Shown here piece by piece: positions 24,555 to 37,085 of a stretch of DNA of 64,000 nt. Below the pieces are notes generated by a model. It made no database searches and was not told the DNA's origin. It worked only from the letters and a program-made list of their open reading frames with translations. Made by a program: the position numbers and the translations under genes. Positions within the stretch are counted from its first letter, which is position 1. Every line of letters begins with the position of its first letter. Origin of the DNA: Burhinus oedicnemus (lineage: Eukaryota > Chordata > Aves > Charadriiformes > Burhinidae); contig VFFE01007079.1 of NCBI GenBank assembly GCA_008921705.1, positions 1,377,254-1,441,253 on the forward strand, written 5' to 3'.

Positions 24555-24625
24555 TGTCCAGTTCTTCAGCTGGTGTAAATTAGCATTTCTCCACTGAAGC
24601 AAGTGGAGGTACAACAGTTATAACA
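24555..24625. repeat. Ancient amniote interspersed repeat fragment
   Basis: The order CCAGTTCTTCAGCTGGTGTA, AATTAGCATTTCTCCACTGA and AGTGGAGGTAC matches a very common old repeat of turtle and crocodile DNA (CAGCTGGTGTAAATCAGCAT type). Similar fragments are suspected at 35450-35515 and 39225-39300. I cannot name the family with certainty. Confidence 0.45.
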
Positions 24626-27600
24626 CTACAGGATTTTAGCCTACACTTTTGATTTTTATAATAACCTGGAGTATGATACAAAGTAAGACCTGCCATATTC
24701 CATGTACGAAACGAGTTGAGATGGTCCAGTTCCCTGCTGTTCAGGTACCTACATTAAAAAGCAAGTGCTCATGTTGAATCTGTTCTGTGTATAAAATCAA
24801 AAAACTTGATTTTGGAATCTCATAGGCATCAGGAGCATCAAAGTCATACAGTTATAAATAAATAAACAATGCTGTGTAATTAGCTATCTTTGTGATATGA
24901 AAAAATGGAAGCACATGTAGGCATAATGCATTCCAGATTTTGCATAGGATTTAGCAGCAGTCTGTTTCAAGTATCAGCAGAGAAAATCCTTTTCTATTGA
25001 CCCAACATGAAAACAGTGTGAATTTTAAGATGAGTTGCTTGCCAACATGTTCCAGCTCTTTTTAAAGACAAATATGCATGTATTTATGTTTTAAACTTTT
25101 AAATTACTTCTATCCAGTGATCCTAAGTAGATTTCCAAATTTTATTATGTAACATACAGTATTTCTGGGATCTACACGGATGAGACTCTTCCACTCTTAA
25201 AGTGAAATGACATTCGTGGCAAAAGACAGCCACTATTGTAAAGTGCACAGGAGCATTTCAGAACAGCTTAAAATGGGAAATGAAAGATTCTAGTGGAGAC
25301 TTCAGGTGAATTTATTAACTACATTGTTACTGCCAGGAATATGATCAGAATAAATATTGGAAGATTTCATATGCCGCAGCAGTGCCTGTTAATGTCATCC
25401 TGAGACATTGTTTTAGTCCTCAACCTGAGAGGAGAGAGACTCACGCTCTGTATCAACTTTGTGTTCTGGGAAGGAATAAAAAGCCAGTTCCTCATGGTAA
25501 ATACTGACCACTATAGGCTTGCCAGCTCCTCTGTGGCACTGGACGCATAACATGGAAAGCAAATAAAACAGGAACTCTTTCGCCTCTAGATCCCCTCAGA
25601 TTGCCTCAGCACTTTGGTATATTAGCAGAGAGTTCCAAAAGGGATGGAGGAGAATGCTTATTTACCTTGGCTTCATTAAATACATTTGCACAATTAAAAA
25701 ACAACAAGAAAACAAAACAAAAAAACCCTTGTCTCTGACAGACTTAAAGCATGTTTGCATCTCAGTAGAGTTCAGAAAAACTGTAACATAACTAAACTTA
25801 GCTACCCCCGTGGTGGTGCCAAGATCAGGTGTATTCTCTACAGCTGTTTGCCAACAGCTGCTGGAACAATCTGAAGGGGTGAGGTGAATTTATACTCACT
25901 GCTCAACTTTATTTCTGCATCCACGTCTTTTACTCCTTCCTCTCCTCCTTTCACTCTGCACCTGTGTGCCTCTCCTTCCCCAGCAGTCTTAAAAGTGCTA
26001 ATAACTGTTCAGATTCACTGTGCCCCGTCAGACTTTGATTTTAAGTTACTCCCTGGAGCTTTTGCTTTAATACAAACAAGAGCATACAAATAGAGCACTT
26101 TGTATTTCTTTCTCCTAATGGCACGCAAACCTGCCTGGCAGGGGTGAGAGCTGTTGGCACTCAGACCATCTATGCTCCTTCCTTCTTTTTGCTCTCCCGT
26201 TTGCCTACTGATCACATTTTATTGGGAACGATGCAGAGCAGGTAGAGTAGAATAGGTTCATTGGATTGAGCAAATGCTAAAGGAGAAAGTGGCAATAAAA
26301 TACTTAGCCTCTGCCTGTGATGTCTGGATTCCTTCACGAGACTTCCTTAGAATAGAAAAGATTTTATTATAATGATATCAAAGGAAAAAAATGCTGTGCT
26401 TCAGCAAGAAAGGCATTTTCTGCTCTTGATTTTCCGTCTGCTGAAGACTACCTCAGGTCACTTCTCACTGTTCAGCTCTTACAGAAACAATATTGTATTC
26501 CTTATGCCAATTGTTAGTTGTAGAGGAACGAGAACAGAAGAGGTGCTGTCTTTGGAGGTTCTTGGCACTGTGGCATATGCTCGTCATACAGACTTGATGC
26601 TGCAGCAACGAAGAAATACTAGCTCAATGTTCAGGAATATTATACTTCTGTCTATAAGAGGCATTGGTCTCCAGTTCTTTTGTAGGGGTAATTTGAGGTG
26701 TTGATTTTTAATGAGCAGGGCTTTCATGCTTCAAGTTGAACCTCCACTACAACCGCTGAAATCACTTGGGACTCTGACATTCCTATATTAGTTCTTAATT
26801 GTGGAATTTGCTGCCCTTGCTGCTCCAGTGGAATTCAAGATTGTTGACCTCTGAGGCTTACTGTGAGGCCTATCTCTTCTCTTGGGCAAAAAAGGATTAG
26901 CTAGGAAGGGGGAGTTATTAGGAGCAGGTGAAAGACTTCTTTTTTTTTTAACTTAACATTGTGTCATTCTTGGCACATGGTATCCAGTAAAATAATGGGT
27001 AAGGATTATATATTTTGTTCATGCAATTTCGGTGCCAAAGACCACATCTGATAATCCAAAAGCTGAAGAATTTTGAAATATCCATTTAATTTTATTCTAG
27101 TCATCATACTAGCCTGTTGCACGAGGAGGCAGTGCTGCGGCATAGGATATGGTTGAGCATTTGATACAGAAGAGGGACCACAGAGAATGATTTTCCTGTG
27201 CAAACTTTAATGCAGATAAGGAGAAAGCAATGCATAACTCAGTCATGTGCAGCAGCCAACAGGGATTTTGCTTTTCACTGCATCTATATGGTTTTGAGTC
27301 CCTGCGTCTTTAATGATTTACATCGCTGAAAAGCTTTTTAGAACTGCACATGCAGACGTTTTTCTATTGGAGCACCACCAAAAAGTCTGTGTAAGCACAA
27401 TATGCAGGGAAAAACATGTCTCGAAAATATTATCCTGTGGGGAAAAACAAAAAAAAGACGGTATACTGCAAAGGATTTCTGTCCTTTCCTGGAGTCATGA
27501 CACTTTGTTAATATCAGGGCTATGCAGACTGATTTATTATTTATTTATTTATTTAGAGAACGAGTAGAAAAGGATCAGCCTAGAAGCAGAATGGGAGATT

Positions 27601-28690
27601 GTAGGACTAAAATACCCTAGAAAACACGTAGGAAACATTTCTTGTCTCTTTCCTATTCATACCTCCTCGGTTGTCTCCATGTGGTGCCTTATAGTTAGCA
27701 CTGAAGCTCCCTTTTTTATATAGGGTTATTTTTCTGTTCCAATAAAGCCAAAACCATTTTGACTCAAGAAGGTTGTATTATGCAGTGCCATGAGATTTAT
27801 ACTTCTCCCCCACCTTTCCTGTTAGCTAAAGCTGCTTTGTAATACATTAAATGATACAGCACAAAAGATCTAATAGAATCTGAAATAGCTTGGGTTCTTA
27901 GAAACATGTAAAACTCCGCATAAAATGAATATTGCTAAAGCTCTGTCCGATTTCCATATTCTTTCCACATTGTATTTGTGTATAATAGGCTTCCAGGAAT
28001 GTTCATGACCTTACAGCTGTCCCTTTTGTTTACAGTCCAGTGCTCTGTCCTTGAGATATGTTGCACACAGAATGAAGACAAAATCATGGCTTCAGGCCTC
28101 CATCTCCCTCCTCTGGAAAAAATAAATAAAGCCTATATAGGAGACATTCTCAAGTCAGTACTGTTGCAAATACATACAAGTGATTAAAATTTGGGAAACA
28201 ATTATAGACGGTAATAAAAGAAATAAAACTTGAAGGGGAATATAGCTTTTTCTCAGGAACTTCCAGGAAAAAGCCCACTAATTATTTTTTTTTAGATTAT
28301 GAAAACCACTTATCTTTCTCACCTAAAAAATAAACATAACCCCCCCCGACATAAAAATATAACAAAATTAAAACATAAAACCATAAAAAACAACATTTAA
28401 AAATCATTTAAAAATAAACATTTCCTAGCAGTTTGACTTGATATTTTAGAAGATCCTTTTCTTTTTGAAGAGACTGAATCCTGCTCCCACAGAAGCATCC
28501 GGTTTCTTATTTGGCGTTAGAGTTAGCAAACAATCAACACACATTTAGAGTACCACTTCACTAGCATAATGGTGATGGTGATGTTGGGTTTATTTTTGCT
28601 GCCATGCAAATTTTCATTCTCTTTGAGTAACTGTATTTTTCTGCTGATATTCTGCTCGCTGGCAGGTGCTCAAAACTTCCTTGTTCAAAT
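24626..28690. other. Non-coding stretch
   Basis: Contains the A-rich tract at 25.7 kb, a (TTTA)n run at about 27532-27556 and a C8 run at 28340-28347. The 110-codon plus frame at 26372-26704 has no splice borders. A minus-strand piece ending at a GTATGAAT donor near 27663 is open in two frames but has a purine-rich acceptor region and is not called. Confidence 0.4.
25690..25730. repeat. A-rich low-complexity tract
   Basis: A run of A with interspersed C (AAAAAACAACAAGAAAAC and similar) without a recognisable SINE body in front of it. Confidence 0.8.
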
Positions 28691-28700
28691 GTATTTGCAG

Positions 28701-28999
28701 ATGGCACAGTCATGGGTTCTGTGCGGTGTCTGAGTCGACAGTGCACAGCCTGGGACAAAATTACAATCGCTAATTATTTTAGAACGAAGGGCATATGTGA
28801 GATTTCAATATCAAACATCTCGATACCAGCAGTGCTGTGCACAAGCATTACCTATTGTAATGCTGTTTATGAAGTTTTGAGGCTGAATTTGGCTGAGTGT
28901 GTAACCGAAGGATATGACAGTGAGTATCCAGAACAGCAGTGGTTTTGGCTAAGAGCTCCCTACGTGGAGGCTGGCCCGGAGAAATACAGTGCTGTGCAG
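28701..28999 (+). CDS. Candidate plus-strand exon, 299 bp
   Basis: Seen: a strong acceptor (TTGTTCAAATGTATTTGCAG) opens a frame that takes two bases from the previous codon and stays open for 99 codons to a donor-like GTGCAG/GTAGAG. Without splicing it runs on to a TAG at 29054. The other two frames close. An alternative donor with GTGAGT lies after 28918. The peptide includes MGSVRCLSRQCTAW and PEQQWFWLRAPYVEAGPEK; it is cysteine-containing but shows no pattern I recognise, no signal peptide and no membrane segment. Exit phase 0 fits the piece at 29300. No candidate first exon was found upstream within reach, so the gene model is incomplete. Confidence 0.25.
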
Positions 29000-29299
29000 G
29001 TAGAGGAGCTGTGCAGTAATGCTGAGAAGTGCAATGGCTTCTTGATCTTAGATTAGTGTCCAAAACATTAACATTTTTACTCCATTTTCTTCCTGCACTA
29101 GACAATTTATCAATTGTGTTAAACAAGTGGGATGGATGCCTGACAATTATATATTATGAAATAATTGTGTGACTCATAGTGTAAACTCAGTTAATTTAGA
29201 TGACAGTTTAAACTTTCTAGAAATTCCTAAGTATCTGTGAACGTTCAGATCCATACCTTTCTGTGGGGTTTGAACTTCATGAATAATTTGTAATTGCAG

Positions 29300-29439
29300 G
29301 AAGATGGAGCTGCTCAAGTTAATCAGGTCTTTTCGGAGACACCAAGCAGCTATTTCAAAGTGTTGTTCCACACCTGGACAGCAGTTTTGTGTGTACATAT
29401 ACAAGCAGCGCTACTGGCGAGGACTGTTTCGCAGCTCTG
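29300..29439 (+). CDS. Candidate plus-strand exon, 140 bp
   Basis: Seen: an excellent acceptor (AATAATTTGTAATTGCAG) and a moderate donor (CTCTG followed by GTAACA) enclose 140 bases open in two frames. The frame in phase with 28701-28999 begins EDGAAQVNQVFSETPSSYF, which looks protein-like; the other frame starts with an ATG and continues unspliced for 97 codons to 29597. Exit phase 2 of the first frame fits the entry of 44888-45104. The choice of frame is unresolved and no domain is known to me. Confidence 0.25.
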
Positions 29440-29599
29440 GTAACATTCCTGAAGTTCAGCATTTCCTAGGTTGTAAGTGGATCTACAGCCATACTGACTG
29501 CATGCTTCTAAACTTCTCCAAAATCCCTGGCCAGGCTGCAGACGCCATCATTGGCGTACTTCCTGGCACAGATTTTCTATCTGTCACCATCACTTAAAA

Positions 29600-32500
29600 G
29601 GAGGGTCTTTCAGCTCCCCTTCCCTTAATTTCCAGGACCAGTATCAGCCTGCCAGGGCACTTAATAAGGTTAATTATCTCTTTTTCCTGCCCTCCATCTG
29701 GTGGACTAGTTTCAGCTGTACAGTCACAAACATAAACAATGAAATCGACACATTGTGCAGAGGGATTTTAAGTGCAAACACTCTATGCTTTAGCATGAAA
29801 AATGAACATATTCAGATAGAACAGTCAGCTCTGCCCTGGCATTTTCTGTGTCTCTTCTCAGTGCTTATAGTTATTCTTTAGGATTTGGGTATGTGTCCTT
29901 CCAGGATTTGTGAGTTCCTTCTCTTCAAATACTTCTTTAGTTAAGGTGCTCTCCTTCAAACACGGAGTGTCTCTCTGACCTTTTCAGTCAGCATCTTTCA
30001 ATGTCAGGAGTTTTACAGATTAAAAAATACTTTTCTCCTCATACAAAACTTGTCCTTTTCAATGTTTTTCTTGGTCTTTCCTCAACTTCAGGTAGACTTC
30101 ATAAACAGTATGTTATCGGATTTCCCAATGTATCAGAACTATTCCTATTATTTATTGGGTAAATAAATAGGTGTGTATGACATTTAAATGAGTAAAAATA
30201 AAGTCCTTTTCCAAAACAACTGAAGTGACCTAAAAAAATAACATTAGGATCTAAAACCACAAGCAAAAATGTCAGTAGGACAAAATATAAAGTCCCATCA
30301 CTTGTAGTTCAACTGTATCATGTTAGCTAATTTTTATTATTATCAATTTTAATAATTACATGTGTGAGTTTTATTTACTGAAAGGTGATTTAAAGAATCA
30401 GTCTCTGGTGAGGATTTTTTAGAGAGAGTACTGTGTTTTGTCAAATGCTTTGGTTAACCATCCTGTCTCAATTTTTTTTCATTTTTCTCTTAATTCATAC
30501 AATGGCGCTCAGTTTTTTATTCCGTGTCTCACTTGTGTGAGGGCAGGGCATTTACTTTCATGTACCACATTGTTTGAAAATTATAGTGAAAAGGCACATG
30601 AACTGTAAAGAAATCTTCCTTGAAATCTTGAAGGCAAGCTCTGGGAAATTTTAGGGTGGATGTCAAGACAGATACATGCACTGTATGTGCATGGGGGATA
30701 TTAGTGTCACATGAGCCTACAGAGTCCATATTCTAGCAGCTGATACAGAGCTGCTAAAGCTAAAGAAAAACATGGAAAGAAATAAAAATCAAATAGTGAG
30801 GAAAGCATCTTGAGCAAAAGGCTAATAACAAAGAAGATCCATAGCATTCTTGCTTTCCAGTGGCTCTACCAAGCTGTGGTATAAAGGACTAGAAAGATCT
30901 GAATTCACAAGTTTCAGAGAAAAGTTGAAAAAGCGTTCTGCTTCTGCAAACTGTGCAGAGTCTGGGAGGCCAGTTCCTGCTGCCACAAAAGTCAAAGTCA
31001 GTGTCTGAATGAGATCTTGCTACGTGGCTCTGAAATGTACTTTGAAATACCCTAATATATTGAAATATACTCTGAAGTAGGTAAAGATGCTGCTTTCATT
31101 AGAGTGCTGATTATCAGCAGTCACACAGTAAATGAGTGTGGGTGTTCGTCATGGAGGTCCCTGGTATGGCACAAGGACCAATTACATCTTATTCATTGTT
31201 TCCAGTATTCTACTACTGGAGGTGCAAAGAGATGTTAGGTCTGACTTATAAATGATTTTTGTAAAATATGCATCTATATTTATAAGAAGTACAAGGACCT
31301 ATCCTTTCCCTGCTGAGCGGAGCACCTTTTATTCTCATTATGAATTTATTAGTAGTGCAGGATGTTCAGCAGTACAAAAGAATGTGCTTTTTATCAAACA
31401 GACTTCTGGTAAGTTCTTTTAAGTCACTCTGTTTTAAGGGAAAACACTGCTCTTCCATTTTGAAATACAGCTAAATGAGAAATGTTGAAAGGCAGGCATC
31501 CATGAGATACACCACTGTCACAAGTCAAAGCTAGAGGTGGTCCAGGGGCACATGTTCAACAGATGTTAGTGTCATTCCAGAAGAGGAGGAACTCATCACA
31601 TTCACAGGGGGGTTCAGCAGCATCCTCAGACCAACAGGCTCAAGGGAGTTGGTATCAGGATGGACCCTTCTGACTCACAGATAATTTGATGAAACTTTAT
31701 TTTTCTCTCCCAAGAGCATCTGGCTGAGGAAGAGATGTATTGCCTCCTATTTTCTCTTCTCAGGGTATTTTGCTACAACTTACCCCTAGCAGAGATGAAT
31801 TGCGTAGTTGTGTTCATATTGTCAGTTTGCCTTTTCACTCCTCAAAAGTAGTTCAAATAAGCTAAAAGTATTATATGTCCCTGTATTCGGCATATCAGTA
31901 TGGAAATGCAGATGCTTGGTGAACTTTAAAACTCAGATTACACATAAACCTGCGTATATGTTTCTGTCAAATGAGCAAATGGAAACTAGAAAACAGCAGC
32001 ATTTCTGTGGCCAGCATTTAAGATGCTTAGGATGCTGGAAAGAAAAAATAATGGAAGCAGTTGTCATAAGCTGGAAAATAGATTTAGTGCGTATAACATG
32101 ACTAAGGTAAACAAACAAGATCAAACAAGAGCTGAGCAGGCTTCTGTGTAACCAAATGCCACATGAAGTGCAACTGCTGAAAGGGTTCTGTGAGAAGGGA
32201 AACGAAACTGAGCAGACAAGACAGACGACATAGTCCAAGTTCAGCGCTTTCTGATGACACTGGAGATTGCACTCGTTTTGGCATCTGATTTGGTGTTTTC
32301 CACTATTGAAAATGAGCTGGAGAAGGGCATTGTGTGCATCTCTTGCACCTTTGGCGACAGAGTCTGCAGATTCTAGATTAAACATGTTCTTGGCAAACAG
32401 CTAATGTCCAGCTCTTCGTGCACAGTGACTCACCAGGGTGGAAGTTAGGAATAGTTGAGTTATTTGTATTTTTATGTTAAATGTCTCAGGGCTGATATTT

Positions 32501-33380
32501 GATACTTTTCCTTTGTGATTGCTTGCTTTTTTAGTGGAATAAATTTGCTTTTTCTCTAATTTTATTCTTCTCTTTGCATCCTGGGTTTTTTCTGTATGAT
32601 GAACTGTATGATACATTAGGCTAGAAATGCAGACAGCACTGGCTGAATAGTATTATCATCCCATTCTGATACTCTCAGTGAGTAGTAAAAATAACGGGAG
32701 GTTACTTTGCAGTGTAGTGAGTACATGCACACATTGCAAGGTTGCTAACACGCTGTAATATAACATCCTATTTTTATTGTACAATAACCGTCTTATATAA
32801 AAAAGCCCTCGTTCAACTTCTTGTTATACATAGAGGTATAGGTTACTACCCTGCCAGTCAGGAAAATGCAGTAAGAAGCACTGCTGACATGCAGATATTT
32901 TGGAAGGAACTGGTAGGCACAAGAACCATCTTGGCTTTCAGCATTTGTTTTTCTATAATTCAACTTTTAGCCATCCCAAAGCATATTCCCTGCCTACCCA
33001 CTATGGTCACAGTTCAGTCACTCAAACTTTCTGGCATTTTTTGAACCCTGGAAGTTTGACAGCACTCTATGGTTTAAAATAATCCCTACAAGGAATATAA
33101 GATTTTCTTTTTACATATTTATTCCTTTAAGTGGGAAAATTGATGACAGCAAAGTCTAAGACCCACAAGGTCTGCTTGCAAGACAAAAATGGAGAACTAT
33201 CAGGAAATTCTGTGGGCATCTTTCTGTTTTATCACGTATAGTCTAGAGAAGAATGAATACGATGTCTATAATGTTCTCAGGATGTGTCTTAATGCCTTTA
33301 TAGCCTACTATGTTTTAAGGTGATAAGCCAGAATACCTGCAAAGCATACTGAAAACTGAGTTGCAAGGATTGTTCTTTAC
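29600..33380. other. Non-coding stretch
   Basis: No confident gene. The 150-codon minus frame at 31933-32385 has no acceptor or donor pair. A good minus donor (CCTG followed by GTGAGT) near 32430 ends a 51-base piece open in phase 0 but with a poor acceptor. A further minus piece ending near 31786 is open but uses a GAG acceptor. Confidence 0.35.
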
Positions 33381-33383
33381 TAC

Positions 33384-33511
33384 CTTTTGGGTAGTAAGGT
33401 AAGGACCATCTGCAGAAGTCATCATGGAGTCTTTGCATCGGTCAGTTCGTATTTGTTGAAAGCTAAGAATATTTTTCCAGTCCTCATCTGTAAGGTTGTA
33501 GTCAGGAGATG
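33384..33511 (-). CDS. Probable coding exon of an unidentified minus-strand gene
   Basis: Seen: 128 bases between a textbook acceptor (CTCTTTCTTCTGTGTAG) and a donor CAAAAG/GTAGTA. The frame takes two bases from the preceding codon and ends on a codon boundary. It is the only frame open across the whole exon and reads SPDYNLTDEDWKNILSFQQ near its start and ends in DGPYLTTQK. The mix of acidic, aromatic and polar residues looks like a soluble, partly helical domain; one cysteine and no membrane segment are present. It joins in phase to 37732-37773 upstream. Downstream, exit phase 0 fits 21668-21874 or 9177-9238. I do not recognise the family. This is among the best-supported coding pieces in the window. 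Confidence 0.5.
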
Positions 33512-34328
33512 CTACACAGAAGAAAGAGCCGTTGATCAGGTTTAAATATCACCATAACAAACAGCAGTCTAAACAAAGCCTACTGAAAAATGCCTTCCAG
33601 GAACCACAGCAGGTAAAACTGGTGACACAAATCCCTCCTCTGGTAGCTTTGTGCTAGATTTGCAGCTCTGTAGAATATATTCACTTGTACTCTCCTCAGC
33701 AGCACAGTCCTGTATCCTGACAGCTGAGTAATGTTCTGCTCACGTCTTCCCTTGTAAAATGAAAAAAGTAGATAATTTAATATAGATGTGACAAGTACAA
33801 TATAGATTTCTACCCAGCACAGTTCACTGCTGAAAGTATTAGGTTGAAAACCTTCTTTAAAGATAACCAGATTCTTAAGTTCTACCCCATCACCACCCAC
33901 TTGCCCCCCCAATTAAACACAATACAGAGAAAACTTTAAAGTGAAAACTGAATTTATTCTTTGATTATTTCAGTATGAGAAAATCTTTTATGTCTGTTGC
34001 TCCAGAAAGTAAACCAGTCTTTTATTTCTGCCTAACAGCAGGTTTTCTGTGAGGCATGCTAGTTACAATTTTTCTATGTTTCCAGTGCAAATTTTTTTTG
34101 CTCCATCATTGCTTTTCTTTTCTGTAGTTTTTGCTCTCCCCTGAACCACAGAAGCAGTTCTGTGCTACTTCTTGTGGCCATTGTGGTTGAGGACTAAAGT
34201 AAGCTTATTGCCTTCTTAGGCAAAGCATAGCAAATTCTGTCAATCCAAATTACATTTCTGAGTACGGCAGGGTATGCAGTCTGATTTCACTGGCTTCTTA
34301 AAAGAAACACATTGAACAATTCTCACAC

Positions 34329-34718
34329 CTACATATGCATTAGTAATGGGTGACATGCTGAATACACAGCATTATCGTGCTGTCCTGATGCTGCAGTATT
34401 AGTCTTGTATCCTGTACTCTGGTATTCAACCCATTTACGTTCCCCTGTACCATCAGTGCTACCTGCTGTTACAGCCTCGCTGCTCCAGCCGTAGGGGGAC
34501 TGCGCGCTCGAAGCAAGCTCTGCTGCTCCTCTGTTCCTCTCAGCCAGCGAGGCACCTCCTTGTCTCCAAGACAACTCAGAAGTGAAGCAGAGCTATGGCT
34601 GGTGTGGGAAGTCTGTGAGTCTTTGAGGGATGACGTTGTGTTGAGGTGAGGAGAGTTTAAGAAGGGATCCGACACCACTGCGGAAGCTGCATCCTTGGTA
34701 ACGGCAAAATCAGATTGA
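34329..34718 (-). pseudogene. Coding-like segment open in two overlapping frames, possible frameshift
   Basis: Seen: from an acceptor-like CTACCTTTCCCAAG at the right end, one minus frame is open for 83 codons (34718 down to a TAA at 34469), with Ser/Thr-rich sequence such as SDPFLNSPHLNTTSSLKDSQ. A second frame is open from 34574 to a TAG at 34329 and reads protein-like at its end (TDGTGERKWVEYQSTGY). The two overlap by about 105 bases. The pattern fits a coding sequence with one small frame-changing indel in the overlap, or two alternative exons; a donor CAG/GTAGCA lies in the second frame. CpG content is raised (11 CpG in about 270 bases). It may be a frameshifted retrocopy, an assembly indel in a real exon, or a chance GC-rich block. 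It does not fit in phase between its neighbours. Confidence 0.33.
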
Positions 34719-35449
34719 CTTGGGAAAGGTAGAGGTTAGCATGGGATTCAGCTCCCCCAAATCCCACTGAGTTTTTTCCAAAATCTTTAATAGTCTCATG
34801 GATTTATTGGTATTGTTATATTTTCTTTTAAAATCAGTGTTGTAAAAGATCCAAATGGTTGTGACCCATCACTAAATTGATTTTATAGTACCCATTTCTG
34901 TCTAAGGTTATCCAGCAGCAGAATTTGAAACTTTAGGACAGTGTTTCAAAAGTATTGAGAATAGCCTATTTTTTTTTTATGAAGAGCAGAGTTATCATTG
35001 ACTTCAGTGGGTGAAATGTTAGCCTGCTGCCAAACATTAAAAAAGCCCTCACATTTGCTGCTTCTAGGCATTGACCAGAATGTGTCTTTCAACCTGAAGT
35101 TTTTAATGCACAATTATCTATGTCAAAGGAGTAACTTTTTTCTGTGCAGTTGATGTGGTACATATATGCTGCATCTATCAGATTCCTCTAGCATGCTCAA
35201 GTCTCCCCACACAGAGCAAGGAATACAAATTAAAAGGTTGAAAGAAAATGACCTCTCTTAATGTTTTCACCAACACTGAGCTTACAAAGGACTCAAATAC
35301 ACTAGTTAAGGAGAGAACTAATCTTTTTAAAAGGAATATTTTAATCTAAGAACACTTTAACAGCATTACTAAAAAATTCATAACGATTGACTGTTTGCCC
35401 AAACTTGTAGTGCTGTACTATTGACTCTGTGTTCAGCCCTGCACAGATG

Positions 35450-35515
35450 GTAACTCCCATTCACTTTGATGGGAGATTTGCCTGGGGTAGGACTGCAGAA
35501 CTGATGCCTGGGATG
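35450..35515. repeat. Ancient amniote repeat fragment
   Basis: AACTCCCATTCACTTTGATG, GGGAGATTTGCCTGGGGTAG and GACTGCAGAACTGATGCC follow the order of a widespread old repeat in turtles and crocodiles (ACTTCAATGGGAGTTTTGCC type). It is short and diverged. Confidence 0.4.
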
Positions 35516-36224
35516 TTAATTAAATGTACAGTCAGCTGGCCAAAAAGTGGATGGTTGAGTCATAAGGACAGATCTTCCTGGCTTACCTAAGAATACTTCT
35601 TAGTATATAATTAAACCACAAAAACTGACATCAAAGTAACGATAAGGGCCTAATGTAATGCACATAACTGAGGAAGTTCAGGCCAACATTCCTTCCTTTG
35701 ATCACCCGACTGGGCCAAGCTAGTACACAAGGTATGGGTCTGGATACTCCCTTTCTCAAGCAGTCGTGGAGGTGAAGGAGTTAAAACTGATGGAACTGGC
35801 TAGATTGGATGAACTGGTTGGGAGGTAATAATTTCTGTTGCACATACCTGCAGAATCCCTCCACAATTACAAGGTGGGAACAGGGATCTTTAGTTAAAAG
35901 GAGGTTTTTCCAGGGTGTGAAGGAATAAACTCAGAGACAGCATACCTCTGTAACTTGTTGATCTCCATAATTCCTACCACTCCAGACTCTATGAATTTCT
36001 GTATCAGCTCAGTGTTTTTTTCCTTGGATGTGGTTTCTTTACACTGGGATAAAGTCAGGACAGGTGAAGGGATGACACCGCATGGGTGTAAAACTACTCA
36101 GGAAGTGCTCTTTGAAGGCATGAAGGTACTGGAAGTCTAGAAACAGTGTTTCTCCCCCATATCTCTTGAAACTGTAGATCTTAACTTTAGAGATGCTTTA
36201 AAACATTCTTGCTTTTCATAACAT

Positions 36225-37085
36225 TGTCTTAAACAAGCTGGAAAAACAGGACCTAGAAGAAGATCTCCTATGGAGTGTTACAAAAATGAGCTGGAAAACC
36301 AAAGTCAAAGAATAGTTACTGATGGTTTACTGTAAATAGGGAAGGATATATCAAATGTGGTTCCACATGGATCTGTCCTGAGCCAGGTACTGTTAAATAT
36401 TTTCATTAGTGACTTCAATGATAGGATAAAGAATGTTCTTACTAAATTTGCAGGTGCCACAAAGCTTTGAAGGCTCCAGGTATGGAGGAGAACGTGATTA
36501 GAATTCCAAGGAATTTTGAAAAATTAGAAAGATAGTATGAAAAAAACCAGAATGCAATTAAAGACAAGTCCAGTGTCTGTGCTTGGACAAGAAGAATAAT
36601 TTATAGAATCAACTAAGTTAGAAACAACTGACTAATTTACAGTCTTATAGGAAAGGAACTAAGGGTTGTAGTGCAACTGGAACGTGAATGGGCAATGCCA
36701 TATTAGTGTAAAAAAAAGCGGGGGGGGAAGTAATTTTGAGTTGTACAAACAGGAGCATAGTCTGCAAAATGCATGAAGTATTTCTTCTGTTTTACAACCA
36801 TGGAAAGGTCTAAGCTAAGTTCAGGTTTAAGTCTCACGTAGACCAGAACAGAAAAATATAGCAACCTATGAGAAAACTTACGAGGTCTGGGGTTGTTTAG
36901 ACTAGAGAATAGAAGACTGACAAGAAACGCGATAGCAGTCTTCAAATACGAAAAAAGCTGATGCAAAGCCAAAGGGAATAACCTTGTGGACAGGACAGAG
37001 AGTAAGTGATTCAAGCGCAACGTAAAAAGTTCGGCTAGGCTTTAGGCAAAAGCTTTTTTTGACGATAAAGATAGTTAAACACAAA
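36225..37085 (+). mobile_element. Old CR1-group LINE fragment (3' part of ORF2)
   Basis: Seen: motifs in the right order for the C-terminal reverse-transcriptase region of CR1-type LINEs of turtles and crocodiles: ACAAGCTGGAAAAACAGG, GAGCTGGAAAACCAAAGTCA, GGATCTGTCCTGAGCCAGGT, ATTTGCAGGTGCCACAAAGC, ACGAGGTCTGGGGTTGTTTA and GACTAGAGAATAGAAGACTG. The reading frame is broken by many substitutions and small indels, and the real 3' tail is missing, so it is dead and considerably older than the CR1 at 56 kb. A G8 run at 36720-36727 interrupts it. Frames on the opposite strand here are accidental. Confidence 0.8.

Noticed and set aside
26372..26704. 110-codon plus frame
   Set aside because: No acceptor or donor at its ends and AT-driven composition.
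31933..32385. 150-codon minus frame
   Set aside because: No paired splice sites, cysteine- and phenylalanine-rich from TG/TT-rich DNA, and no protein-like organisation beyond the first 30 codons.
34560..34705. RFX X-box-like (GTCTCCAAGACAAC) and CRE-like (TGACGTT) motifs suggesting a ciliary promoter
   Set aside because: The same bases read as coding-like sequence on the minus strand, the second X-box half-site (near 34692) is a poor match, and short motifs of this kind are frequent by chance.
35840..35892. Minus piece with good donor (CTGCAG/GTATGT)
   Set aside because: Its 40-base length breaks the phase between its neighbours and it lies in repeat-like DNA near the old CR1.
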